Assembly: GCF_030295745.1 (NCBI RefSeq)
Contig: NZ_AP027291.1
Location: 5,208,001-5,272,000, forward strand
Origin: Mycolicibacterium sp. TUM20985
Lineage (GTDB): Bacteria; Actinomycetota; Actinomycetes; Mycobacteriales; Mycobacteriaceae
Direction of reading: 5' to 3'
Length of the DNA stretch: 64,000 nt
A model generated the notes under the pieces. That model did not search any database. It was not told the DNA's origin and saw only the letters and a program-made list of their open reading frames with translations. Each line of letters starts with the position of its first letter. Position 1 is the stretch's first letter. Below, piece by piece: positions 56,630-64,000 of this stretch. The position numbers and the translations under genes are program-made.

Positions 56630-57618
56630 GCGTTTGCGCGAAGAGCATGAATCAGATGACGATGTGCACGCGCCTCGTGGCCGCCCTCGCGGTGGGCCTG
56701 ATGGTGGTCGGCTGCAGCCAGACCGCGCCCGCCGTCAACGTGCCGAGCGTGACACTCGCCCCGCCCACGCCCGCCGGCATGACCGAGATCGCCCCTGAGC
56801 CGGCCCAGCTACCCGTCGACGACGATGACGACTGCACCGCCAGCCTGAGGCCGTTCCCCACCAAGGCCGAGGCCGACGACGCCGTCACCAACATCCGCAA
56901 CCGCGGCAGGCTCATCGTTGGGCTCGACATCGGCAGCAATCTGTTCAGCTTCCGCGACCCCATCACCGGTGAGATCACCGGGTTCGACGTCGACATCGCC
57001 GGTGAGGTCGCCCGCGACATCTTCGGCACCCCATCACAGGTCGAGTACCGCATCCTGTCGTCGGCCGACCGGGTCGCCGCGCTGCAGAACAACCAGGTCG
57101 ACATCGTCGTCAAGACCATGAGCATCAACTGCGCGCGCAAGGCGTTGGTGAACTTCTCCACCGAGTACCTGTCGGCCAATCAGCGGATCCTGGCACCCCG
57201 CGACTCGGCGATCACCCAGGCCTCCGATCTGGCGGGCAAGCGGGTGTGCGCGGTGAAGGGCACGACGTCGCTGGAGCGGATCCAGCAGATCACCCCGCCA
57301 CCCGTCATCGTCGAGGTCGTGACGTGGGCCGACTGTCTGGTCGCGCTGCAGCAGCGCCAGGTCGACGCCGTGAGCACCGACGACTCCATCCTGGCCGGGC
57401 TGGTCTCGCAAGATCCGTATCTGCACATCGTCGGGCCGTCGATGGCCAAGGAGCCCTACGGCATCGGGATCAACAAGGAGAACACCGGCCTGGTGCGGTT
57501 CGTCAACGGCACCCTCGAGCGGGTTCGCCGCGACGGCACGTGGAATACGTTGTACCGCAAGTGGTTATCGGTGCTCGGTCCTGCTCCCGCCCCGCCCGTG
57601 CCGAGGTACGTGGACTAG
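56626..57618 (+). CDS. glnH: Amino-acid-binding lipoprotein GlnH
   Basis: This 330-residue lipoprotein has a signal peptide ending in VVGC (Cys30) and an acidic DDDDD linker. A type 3 periplasmic binding domain follows: IRNRGRLIVGLDIGSNLFSFRDPITGEITGFDVDIA split near residues 90-125, then ALQNNQVDIVVKTMSINCAR, DLAGKRVCAVKGTTSLERI, and KEPYGIGINKENTGLVRFVNGTLERVRRDGTWNTLYRKW. M. tuberculosis GlnH binds aspartate/glutamate and signals through Rv0412c to PknG. No permease or ATPase genes are adjacent, in line with a sensing rather than transport role. It overlaps pknG by one base. Confidence 0.93.
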   Translation: MSVCAKSMNQMTMCTRLVAALAVGLMVVGCSQTAPAVNVPSVTLAPPTPAGMTEIAPEPAQLPVDDDDDCTASLRPFPTKAEADDAVTNIRNRGRLIVGLDIGSNLFSFRDPITGEITGFDVDIAGEVARDIFGTPSQVEYRILSSADRVAALQNNQVDIVVKTMSINCARKALVNFSTEYLSANQRILAPRDSAITQASDLAGKRVCAVKGTTSLERIQQITPPPVIVEVVTWADCLVALQQRQVDAVSTDDSILAGLVSQDPYLHIVGPSMAKEPYGIGINKENTGLVRFVNGTLERVRRDGTWNTLYRKWLSVLGPAPAPPVPRYVD

Positions 57619-59879
57619 TGACCACCCCGGAGTGGCACGACGAGACACCCGACGAGGGCCCAGGCACCCAGCCGGCCGACGCCATGGCGTACGACTCGCT
57701 GGCGACCATGCGGCCGATGGCGACCCAAGCCGTCTTCCGGCCGAACTTCGACGACTCGGAGGATGCGTCGGTCGGCAGCGTCGAAACCGAACCGCACGAA
57801 CAGACGACCATGTTGACCCGGCAGTGGTCGCCCATCCGTCGGCTCGGCGGCGGTCTGGTCGAGGTGCCGCGCGTGCCGGAACGCGACCCGCTGGAAGCCC
57901 TGATGACCAATCCGGTGGTCGCCGAGGCGAAGCGGTTCTGCTGGAACTGCGGTAAGCCGGTCGGCCGCTCCACCTCCGACGGCGAGGCCCTGTCCGAGGG
58001 CTGGTGCCCACACTGCGGCAGCGCGTATTCCTTTCTCCCGCAACTGAGTCCCGGCGACATGGTCATCGATCAGTACGAGATCAAGGGTTGCATCGCCCAC
58101 GGCGGTCTCGGCTGGATCTACCTGGCCTTCGACAAGAACGTCAACGATCGGCCCGTCGTGCTCAAGGGTCTGGTGCACTCCGGTGACGCCGAGGCACAGT
58201 CGATCGCGATGGCCGAGCGGCAGTTCCTCGCCGAGGTCACCCACCCGGGGATCGTGAAGATCTTCAACTTCGTCGAACACGACGACAAGAACGGTGATCC
58301 CGTCGGCTACATCGTCATGGAGTACGTCGGCGGGACGTCGCTCAAACAGGCCAAGGGACAAAACCTTCCGGTCGCGCAGGCCATCGCGTACATGCTCGAG
58401 ATCCTGCCAGCGCTGGGCTACCTGCACTCCGTCGGGCTGGTGTACAACGACCTGAAGCCCGAGAACATCATGGTCACCGAGGAGCAGCTCAAGCTGATCG
58501 ACCTCGGCGCGGTGTCGCGGCTGAACTCGTACGGCTTCCTCTACGGCACCCCGGGGTACCAGGCACCCGAGATCGTCAAGACGGGACCGACGGTCGGGAC
58601 CGACATCTATACGGTGGGTCGCACCCTCGCCGCGCTGACGCTGGACCTGCGCACCCGCAACGGCCGCTACGACGACGGCCTCCCCGATGACGATCCCGTT
58701 CTGGCCCAACACGATTCGTTCGGTCGGTTGCTCAGTCGGGCCATCGACCCCGACCCGCGCCGGCGGTTCGGCAGCGCCGAGGAGATGGCGGGGCAGCTGA
58801 TCGGCGTACTGCGCGAGGTCGTCGCCAAGGACTCCGGCATGCCGCGGCCAGGGTTGTCCGCGGTGTTCAGCCCGTCTCGTTCGACCTTCGGCGTCGATCT
58901 CCTGGTCGCCCACACCGACGTGTACCTCGACGGGCAGGTGCACTCCGAGAAGCTGACCGCCCAGGAGATCGTCCGAGCGTTGCAGGTGCCGCTGGTCGAC
59001 CCCGCCGACGTCGGTGCGGCGGTGTTGTCGGCGACCGTGCTCAGCCAGCCGGTGCAGACGCTCGACTCGCTGCGGGCCGCGCGCTACGGATCGCTGGATT
59101 CCGATGGCGGCGTCGATCTCTCGGAGTCGGTCGAGCTGCCGCTGATGGAGGTGCGGGCGCTGCTGGACCTCGGCGACGTGGCCAAGGCCAACCGCAAACT
59201 CGACGATCTGTGCGAGCGCGTCGGGTGGCGCTGGCGTCTGGTGTGGTTCCGCGCGGTCGCCGAATTGCTCTCCGCCGATTACGAATCGGCCACCAAGCAC
59301 TTCACCGAGGTGCTCGACACCCTGCCCGGCGAACTCGCCCCCAAGCTGGCGCTGGCGGCGACCGCGGAGCTCAGCGGTTCCGCCGACGAGAACACCTTCT
59401 ACAAGACGGTGTGGAACACCGACAACGGCATCATCTCCGCGGGATTCGGCCTGGCCCGGGCGCAGTCCGCGAACGGCCAGCGCGACGAGGCGGTCACCAC
59501 CCTGGACCAGGTACCGCCCACCTCCCGGCACTTCACCACCGCGCGGCTCACCAGCGCCGTCACGCTGCTGTCCGGGCGCTCGGGCAGTGAGATCACCGAG
59601 CCGCAGATCCGCGATGCCGCCCGGCGCGTTGAGGTGCTGCCCGACACCGAACCCCGGGTACTGCAGATCCGCGCACTGGTGCTCGGTACCGCGATGGACT
59701 GGCTGGCCGACAACACCGCGAGCACCAATCACATCCTCGGCTTTCCCTTCACCGAGCACGGTTTGCGGCTGGGCGTCGAGGCCTCCCTGCGCGGGCTGTC
59801 CCGCGTCGCCCCGACCCAGGAACACCGGTACGCGCTGGTCGATTTGGCCAACAGCGTGCGGCCGATGAGTACCTTCTAG
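57618..59879 (+). CDS. pknG: Serine/threonine protein kinase PknG
   Basis: This 753-residue soluble kinase has an N-terminal tail with a Thr cluster (Thr63/Thr64, the usual autophosphorylation site) and a rubredoxin-like metal site (CWNCG with Cys108 and Cys111; CPHCG with Cys130 and Cys133). The kinase domain has Lys183 in VVLKG, the YNDLKPEN catalytic loop with Asp278, and DLG in place of DFG. C-terminal TPR-like helices extend from about residue 410. The GTG overlaps the glnH stop. In mycobacteria it senses amino-acid supply through GlnH and phosphorylates GarA to control glutamate metabolism. Confidence 0.97.
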   Translation: MTTPEWHDETPDEGPGTQPADAMAYDSLATMRPMATQAVFRPNFDDSEDASVGSVETEPHEQTTMLTRQWSPIRRLGGGLVEVPRVPERDPLEALMTNPVVAEAKRFCWNCGKPVGRSTSDGEALSEGWCPHCGSAYSFLPQLSPGDMVIDQYEIKGCIAHGGLGWIYLAFDKNVNDRPVVLKGLVHSGDAEAQSIAMAERQFLAEVTHPGIVKIFNFVEHDDKNGDPVGYIVMEYVGGTSLKQAKGQNLPVAQAIAYMLEILPALGYLHSVGLVYNDLKPENIMVTEEQLKLIDLGAVSRLNSYGFLYGTPGYQAPEIVKTGPTVGTDIYTVGRTLAALTLDLRTRNGRYDDGLPDDDPVLAQHDSFGRLLSRAIDPDPRRRFGSAEEMAGQLIGVLREVVAKDSGMPRPGLSAVFSPSRSTFGVDLLVAHTDVYLDGQVHSEKLTAQEIVRALQVPLVDPADVGAAVLSATVLSQPVQTLDSLRAARYGSLDSDGGVDLSESVELPLMEVRALLDLGDVAKANRKLDDLCERVGWRWRLVWFRAVAELLSADYESATKHFTEVLDTLPGELAPKLALAATAELSGSADENTFYKTVWNTDNGIISAGFGLARAQSANGQRDEAVTTLDQVPPTSRHFTTARLTSAVTLLSGRSGSEITEPQIRDAARRVEVLPDTEPRVLQIRALVLGTAMDWLADNTASTNHILGFPFTEHGLRLGVEASLRGLSRVAPTQEHRYALVDLANSVRPMSTF

Positions 59880-59947
59880 CCGACTGCGGACCTCACGCAC
59901 CGGTGACGTCGACGTCAGTTAGCGCGCGGGTCCGCGCGTAGCACGGT

Positions 59948-59953
59948 TATCCT
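59948..59953 (+). promoter_or_regulatory. Candidate leaderless -10 box of the PAS-ANTAR gene
   Basis: TATCCT is followed by 6 bases and the ATG at 59960. Confidence 0.4.
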
Positions 59954-59959
59954 TCGGCC

Positions 59960-60664
59960 ATGGCCGAGACCCCGCCGGACGATGCCAGTCCCTGGCTCGA
60001 AGAGGTCTCGGCTCGCGCACCCGACTCCCTGCTGGTCGGGTGGTTCCGGTTCTACTTCGCCGACGAGCGCTGGGAGTGGTCTGCCGAGACCGCGCGCATC
60101 CACGGCTACGAGCCCGGCACCGTGACGCCGACCACGGAGCTGGTCATGTCGCACAAGCATCCCGACGACCTCGCCAGGTTGGCGGCTCACCTCGACACCG
60201 TGCGGCGCACCCACGAGGCGGTCAGCACCCGGCACCGCATCATCGACGCGCAGGGACGCACCCGCGAGGTCGTCGTGGCCGGGCTGGAGGTCGTCGAGGA
60301 CAATGTGGTAATCGGCACGTCGGGGTTGTACATCGACGTCACGCCGACCGCGCGGGCGGTCCAGGACTCGGTTCGTACCCGCGAGCGGGCGCTCACCGAC
60401 AAACTCGCCGTCGTCGTCGACGGGCGCGCGTCCATCGATACCACCAAGGGCATGCTGATGCTGATCTACGGCATCGACGCCGAAAAGGCCTTCGGCCTGC
60501 TCAAGTGGCGGTCCCAGGAGACGAACGTCAAGCTGCGCGTGCTCGCCGCGCAACTGGCCGAGGAGTTCCTCGCGGTCACCAACGACGGACAATTGCCACA
60601 GCGGGCGGCCTTCGATGCGATCTTCCTCACCGCGCACGAGCGGCTTCCGCAGACACCGGCGTAG
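59960..60664 (+). CDS. PAS and ANTAR domain antitermination regulator
   Basis: This 234-residue protein has a PAS fold (FYFADERWEWSAETARIHGYEPG near residues 31-53, MSHKHPDDLARLAAHLDTV, HRIIDAQGRTREVVVAGLEVV). It ends in an ANTAR RNA-binding domain (about residues 150-215), recognisable by the ASIDTTKGMLMLIYGIDAEKAFGLLKWRSQE stretch with the conserved Ala, Lys-Gly and Ala positions. ANTAR proteins bind dual-hairpin RNA and prevent transcription termination. The PAS part suggests that a small ligand or redox change controls it. No dual-hairpin target is evident nearby. Confidence 0.85.
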   Translation: MAETPPDDASPWLEEVSARAPDSLLVGWFRFYFADERWEWSAETARIHGYEPGTVTPTTELVMSHKHPDDLARLAAHLDTVRRTHEAVSTRHRIIDAQGRTREVVVAGLEVVEDNVVIGTSGLYIDVTPTARAVQDSVRTRERALTDKLAVVVDGRASIDTTKGMLMLIYGIDAEKAFGLLKWRSQETNVKLRVLAAQLAEEFLAVTNDGQLPQRAAFDAIFLTAHERLPQTPA

Positions 60665-60853
60665 CCGGCGGGGTCGTCATTTGGCGTCGGCGATACCCGT
60701 GATGTCGGCGCGTACGGCCAGAACGCTACTGCTTAACGCAGGGGGTTGGCACCGAGCACACCTGACGAGGAATCTCCAAGACTTCAACCACGATCTAATC
60801 CACCCGCTTCTCCCAGTATGCCCTACTTGAGCGATTCACACTCAAGAACCACG
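60665..60853. other. Convergent intergenic region, PAS-ANTAR / ackA
   Basis: About 190 bases with no gene-like frame. A 6-bp hairpin (CTTGAG 60826-60831 with CTCAAG 60841-60846, 9-base loop) lies just past the ackA stop and may contribute to termination. I see nothing else in it. Confidence 0.35.
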
Positions 60854-62002
60854 TCAGGCGTCGAGCACGTCGACGCAGGCCCGGGCGATGGCGAGCTCCT
60901 CGTTGGTGGGGATGACCAGCACGGTGGTCGGCGACGTCTCGAACGAGATGCGCCGCGGCGACCGGGCTGGGCTCTCGTTGAGGTGCTCGTCGAGCTCGAC
61001 GCCGAGCGGCGCAAGCCCGCTGAGCGCATCGCGCCGCACGGTGGCGTCGTTCTCGCCGACCCCGGCGGTGAACGTGATGACGTCGGTGGTGCCGAGCAAC
61101 GCCAGATAGGCGCCGATGTACTTGCGCAGCCGGTGGATGTAGACGTCATAGGCCAATTGCGCATCCGCGTCACCGGAGTCGATCCGCCGGTGCAAGAGCC
61201 GGAAGTCGATCTCGCCGCCGAGGCCGAGGACCCCCGAGCGCCGGTTGAGCATCGTCTCGACGTCGGCCAGGCTCATGCCGGCCGCCCGGTTCAGGTACAT
61301 GATGACGCCCGGGTCGAGGTCCCCCGACCGGGTGCCCATCACCAGACCCTCCATCGGCGTCAGGCCCATCGAGGTGTCCTGCGGCCGGCCGCCGACGATC
61401 GCCGACGCGGACGCACCGTTGCCGAGGTGCAGCACGATCTGGTTGAGCGACTCCAGCGGCGCCTGGAGGAACTCCGCGGCCTGCTCGCTGACGTACTGGT
61501 GCGAGGTGCCGTGAAAGCCGTAGCGCCGAATGTGCCACTGCTCGGCGATGTCTCGCGGAATCGCGTACGTCGCCGCAGCGGGTGGCAGGTCGTGGAAGTA
61601 CGCCGTGTCGAAGACGGCGACGTGCGGAAGGTCGGGCAGCACCTTGCGGGCCACCTCTATGCCGGTGATGGCCGGTGGATTGTGCAGGGGTGCCAACGGT
61701 GCCAGTGTCTCCAGCGTGGCGATCAGCGCGTCATCGACGACGGTCGGTCGGTACAGGTCCGGTCCGCCGTGCACGACGCGGTGACCGACCGCGACCACGC
61801 CGAGCGCATCGAGGTCCAGGCCAGCCTCGGACAGTTCGTCGAACGCTGCTCGCAGTGCGGCTTCGTGGTCGGCGATGGGCCCAGAACCGATCCGTTCGAT
61901 GATGCCGTCGGCCACCTGCCGGCCAGAATCAGGCTGCAAGACAGCATATTTCAGGGACGAGGAGCCGCAGTTGAGCACCAGGACGGCGCGCGGGGTGTTC
62001 AC
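60854..62002 (-). CDS. ackA: Acetate kinase
   Basis: This 382-residue enzyme of the ASKHA fold interconverts acetate and acetyl phosphate with ATP. It has VLVLNCGSSSLKYAVL (residues 7-22), HRVVHGGP near 73, FDTAYFHDLPP (about 129-139), RRYGFHGTSHQYV (about 158-170), HLGNGASASAI (about 191-201), GTRSGDLDPGV and TFTAGVGENDATVR. Length is normal. The GTG overlaps the pta stop by GTGA; together the pair forms the Pta-AckA route for acetate use or overflow. Confidence 0.97.
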   Translation of the reverse strand: MNTPRAVLVLNCGSSSLKYAVLQPDSGRQVADGIIERIGSGPIADHEAALRAAFDELSEAGLDLDALGVVAVGHRVVHGGPDLYRPTVVDDALIATLETLAPLAPLHNPPAITGIEVARKVLPDLPHVAVFDTAYFHDLPPAAATYAIPRDIAEQWHIRRYGFHGTSHQYVSEQAAEFLQAPLESLNQIVLHLGNGASASAIVGGRPQDTSMGLTPMEGLVMGTRSGDLDPGVIMYLNRAAGMSLADVETMLNRRSGVLGLGGEIDFRLLHRRIDSGDADAQLAYDVYIHRLRKYIGAYLALLGTTDVITFTAGVGENDATVRRDALSGLAPLGVELDEHLNESPARSPRRISFETSPTTVLVIPTNEELAIARACVDVLDA

Positions 62003-64000
62003 TTTCCCTGCGCCTGAATCGCCGTAATCGCCACGGTGTTCACGATGTCCTCGACGAGTGCGCCCCGCGACAGGTCGTTGACCGGCTTGTTGAGGCCCTG
62101 TAGCACCGGCCCGATCGCAATCGCGCCCGCACTGCGCTGGACCGCCTTGTAGGTGTTGTTGCCCGTATTCAGGTCGGGGAAGATGAGCACGGTCGCGCGG
62201 CCCGCCACCTCGGAGTCCGGCATCTTCGTCTTCGCGACCGACGGTTCCACGGCCGCGTCGTACTGGATGGGCCCCTCCACCAAGAGGTCTGGCTCTCTTG
62301 AACGCACCAATTCCGTTGCCAGCCTTACTTTTTCGACGTCGGCTCCCGTGCCGGACGTGCCGGTGGAATAGGACAGCATCGCCACCCGCGGGGTGATGCC
62401 GAACTGCGCGGCGGTGCGCGCGGACGAGATCGCGATGTCGGCGAGCTGCTCGGACGTGGGATCGGGCACGATGGCGCAGTCACCGTAGGCGAGCACCTCG
62501 TCGGCGAGGCACATCAGGAAGATGCTCGACACCGTGGTGACTCCGGACGCCGTCCTGATGATCTCGAATGCCGGCCTGATGGTGTGCGCGGTGGTGTGCC
62601 GCGCGCCGGACACCATGCCGTCGACCATGTCGTTGTACACCAGCATCGTGCCGAAGTAGGAGACGTCGTGGATGACTTCGCGCGCCTGCTCGACGGTAAC
62701 GCCCTTGCGCTTGCGCAATTCCGCGTACTGCTCGGCGAATCGATCGCACAGGTCGCTGGTCTCCGGGTTCAGCACGGTCGCGTCCGACAGGTCGACGCCC
62801 AGTTCCGCCGCGCGAGCCCGGACGGCGGACTCGTCACCGAGGATCGTGAGGTCGGCCACCGACCGGTGCAGCAGGCGGCCCGCCGCCTTGAGGATTCGAT
62901 CGTCATCGCCCTCGGGCAGCACGATGCGCTTGCGGTCACTCCGTGCCCGCTCCTGCAGCTGGTAGGTGAACATCTGTGGCGTCACCACTGACGGTATCGG
63001 AATCGACAGCTGCGCAAGCAGATCCGCGGTATCGACGTACTCCTCCATCAGCGTCAGCGCGGTGTCGATCTTGCGGTGCGAGCTGGTGGTCACCCGACCG
63101 CGTGCCGACGCCGCGGCCCGTGCCGTGTCGTAGGTGCCCAGCTCGGTGGTGACGATCGGCATCCGCAATCCGAGGCCCGACACCAGCGCACCGATGGCGG
63201 GGTGCAACGGCAGGCCCCCGTTGAGGACGATGCACGACAGCGACGGAAACCCCTCTGCCGCATGAGCGCTCGCCACCGCCAGCACCACGTCGGATCGGTC
63301 CCCCGGCGTGATGACGGCCATGCCCTCGCGCAGCCGCTCGAGAACGTGCTCGGCCGTCATCCCCGCGACGAGGACGCCCAGCACCTCGCGGTTGAGCAGG
63401 CTGTCGTCGCCACTGCTCATGGTGCCGCCGACCGCATCCCGCAGTTCGGCGACCGACGGGGCGACGAGCAGAGGTTCCTCCGGCAGCACGTAGCTCTTGG
63501 GGGCCACGCGCTTCAGCGCCTCGGCCACCGCCGTCAGCTCCGCGGGATCGCACCGGTTGGCGACCACGGCGGCCGTATGGGCGTGTTGCCCGGCGATCTC
63601 GGCGAGGCACAATTCGACGACGTGCGCGACGTCCTCGGGTGTCCGATCGGCGGCGCGCACGGCGAGCACGATCGGGGCGCCAAGGTTGACCGCGATGCGC
63701 GCGTTCACGCTCAACTCGCTGGGAGAGGCGACGTCGGTGTAATCGCTGCCGACGATCAGCACGGCGTCGCAGCGTTCGGCGACGGCGTGATAGCGCGCGA
63801 CGATGTCGGCCAGCGCCGCGTCGGGATCGTCGTGCAGCTCCTGGTAACCGACACCGACGCAGTCCTCGTAGGCCAGCCCGGCGGTCGTGTGCGCCAGCAG
63901 GAGATCGAGGATGTAGTCCCTCTCCCCGCCGGCTGAGTCCCCCGGGTCGCTCCGCTCCGGCCCCCGCCCCTGGGGACGCCTGGTGATCGGCCGGAACACC
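61999..64000 (-). CDS. pta: Phosphate acetyltransferase, N-terminus beyond the window
   Basis: At least 667 residues are visible and the frame runs off the right edge; compared with M. tuberculosis Pta, about 35 N-terminal residues are missing. It has the P-loop-like N-terminal BioD/CobB-type domain, a DRTGG-type middle (GMAVITPGDRSDVVLAVA), and the catalytic PTA_PTB domain (RIVLPEGDDDRILKAAGR, YFGTMLVYNDMVDGMVSGA, MLSYSTGTSG, FPDLNTGNNTYKAVQRSAGA). It makes acetyl phosphate from acetyl-CoA. Odd feature: between VFRPITR and ERDYILDLLLAHT lie about 18 extra low-complexity residues rich in Arg, Pro, Gly, Asp and Ser. Confidence 0.95.
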   Translation of the reverse strand, partial: VFRPITRRPQGRGPERSDPGDSAGGERDYILDLLLAHTTAGLAYEDCVGVGYQELHDDPDAALADIVARYHAVAERCDAVLIVGSDYTDVASPSELSVNARIAVNLGAPIVLAVRAADRTPEDVAHVVELCLAEIAGQHAHTAAVVANRCDPAELTAVAEALKRVAPKSYVLPEEPLLVAPSVAELRDAVGGTMSSGDDSLLNREVLGVLVAGMTAEHVLERLREGMAVITPGDRSDVVLAVASAHAAEGFPSLSCIVLNGGLPLHPAIGALVSGLGLRMPIVTTELGTYDTARAAASARGRVTTSSHRKIDTALTLMEEYVDTADLLAQLSIPIPSVVTPQMFTYQLQERARSDRKRIVLPEGDDDRILKAAGRLLHRSVADLTILGDESAVRARAAELGVDLSDATVLNPETSDLCDRFAEQYAELRKRKGVTVEQAREVIHDVSYFGTMLVYNDMVDGMVSGARHTTAHTIRPAFEIIRTASGVTTVSSIFLMCLADEVLAYGDCAIVPDPTSEQLADIAISSARTAAQFGITPRVAMLSYSTGTSGTGADVEKVRLATELVRSREPDLLVEGPIQYDAAVEPSVAKTKMPDSEVAGRATVLIFPDLNTGNNTYKAVQRSAGAIAIGPVLQGLNKPVNDLSRGALVEDIVNTVAITAIQAQGK
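63925..63978 (-). repeat. Low-complexity in-frame insertion in pta
   Basis: About 54 bases on the minus strand (G/C runs with GGAGCGGAGCGACCCGGGGG) code for RPQGRGPERSDPGDSAGG. They are placed between two blocks that are contiguous in M. tuberculosis Pta as I recall it. The G-rich GAGCGGAGCGA pattern recalls repeated sequence found between mycobacterial genes. Confidence 0.5.

Noticed and set aside
57615..59900. Minus-strand open frame of about 760 codons opposite pknG
   Set aside because: The plus strand encodes a complete PknG with all motifs. The antisense translation has no recognisable domain or start signal.

Overview
The window looks like chromosome from a mycobacterium, probably a rapid-growing environmental (Mycolicibacterium-type) species. 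The DNA is GC-rich with many GTG starts and 4-base stop/start overlaps. Most gene order matches, in reverse, the M. tuberculosis Rv0408-Rv0439c block as I remember it: SDR, moeA2, psd, pssA, AAA ATPase, Lon-like protein, YbdK-type ligase, sodC, LytR_C protein, DUF3263 protein, def, GNAT, xthA, thiD, hydrolase, membrane protein, lpqL, thiGSO, thiE, mutT3, membrane protein, glnH, pknG, ackA, pta. Gene names rest on translated motifs and memory of these families; no search was run.

Layout. 1-9.4 kb: a partial S51 peptidase, a HAD hydrolase, two PH-domain membrane proteins, an SDR, moeA2, psd-pssA and a tandem AAA+ ATPase. 9.4-17.0 kb: an insertion relative to M. tuberculosis, with a gene scrap, a methyltransferase and a complete Mrp Na+/H+ antiporter operon (fused A-B, then C-G). 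17.0-22.8 kb: conserved housekeeping genes. 22.9-26.97 kb: an MFS exporter, TPP-riboswitch-controlled thiD, a hydrolase and a membrane protein. 27.0-46.8 kb: a large accessory block. It starts with a Baeyer-Villiger-type monooxygenase, a polysaccharide deacetylase lipoprotein and two permeases. It continues with a catabolic cluster: acyl-CoA dehydrogenase, sarcosine-oxidase-like flavoprotein, cupin, NDP-forming acyl-CoA synthetase, PYROXD2-like flavoprotein, TetR regulator, class III aminotransferase, Pot-type ABC transporter and Rieske oxygenase. 46.8-64 kb: two M28 peptidase lipoproteins, an SDR, a MarR regulator, an SGNH hydrolase, the thiOSG operon with a TPP riboswitch, divergent thiE, mutT3, the Rv0412c-like/glnH/pknG operon, a PAS-ANTAR regulator, ackA and a truncated pta.

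How the parts work together. Three near-identical palindromes (GACTGA-N4-TCAGTC type) lie in the three divergent promoter regions of the 32.7-45.6 kb cluster and in each case overlap a TAGAYT -10 box. This suggests one TetR-controlled regulon, probably for uptake and breakdown of an N-methylated or polyamine-like compound. The thiamine genes are split into three units: thiD and thiOSG each carry a TPP aptamer, while thiE appears to be leaderless and free of one.

Most unusual points: (1) three identical 35-bp tandem units between mrpE and mrpF that form a chain of 12-residue mini-ORFs, each overlapping the next by ATGA; (2) the three-operator regulon; (3) an M28 peptidase paralogue whose metal-ligand positions are substituted; (4) a low-complexity in-frame insertion in the N-terminal part of Pta. 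At least 16 genes show TANNNT 6-8 bases before the start codon, as expected for leaderless mycobacterial transcripts. No rRNA, tRNA, CRISPR array, insertion sequence or prophage was seen, and no gene-free stretch exceeds 300 bases.
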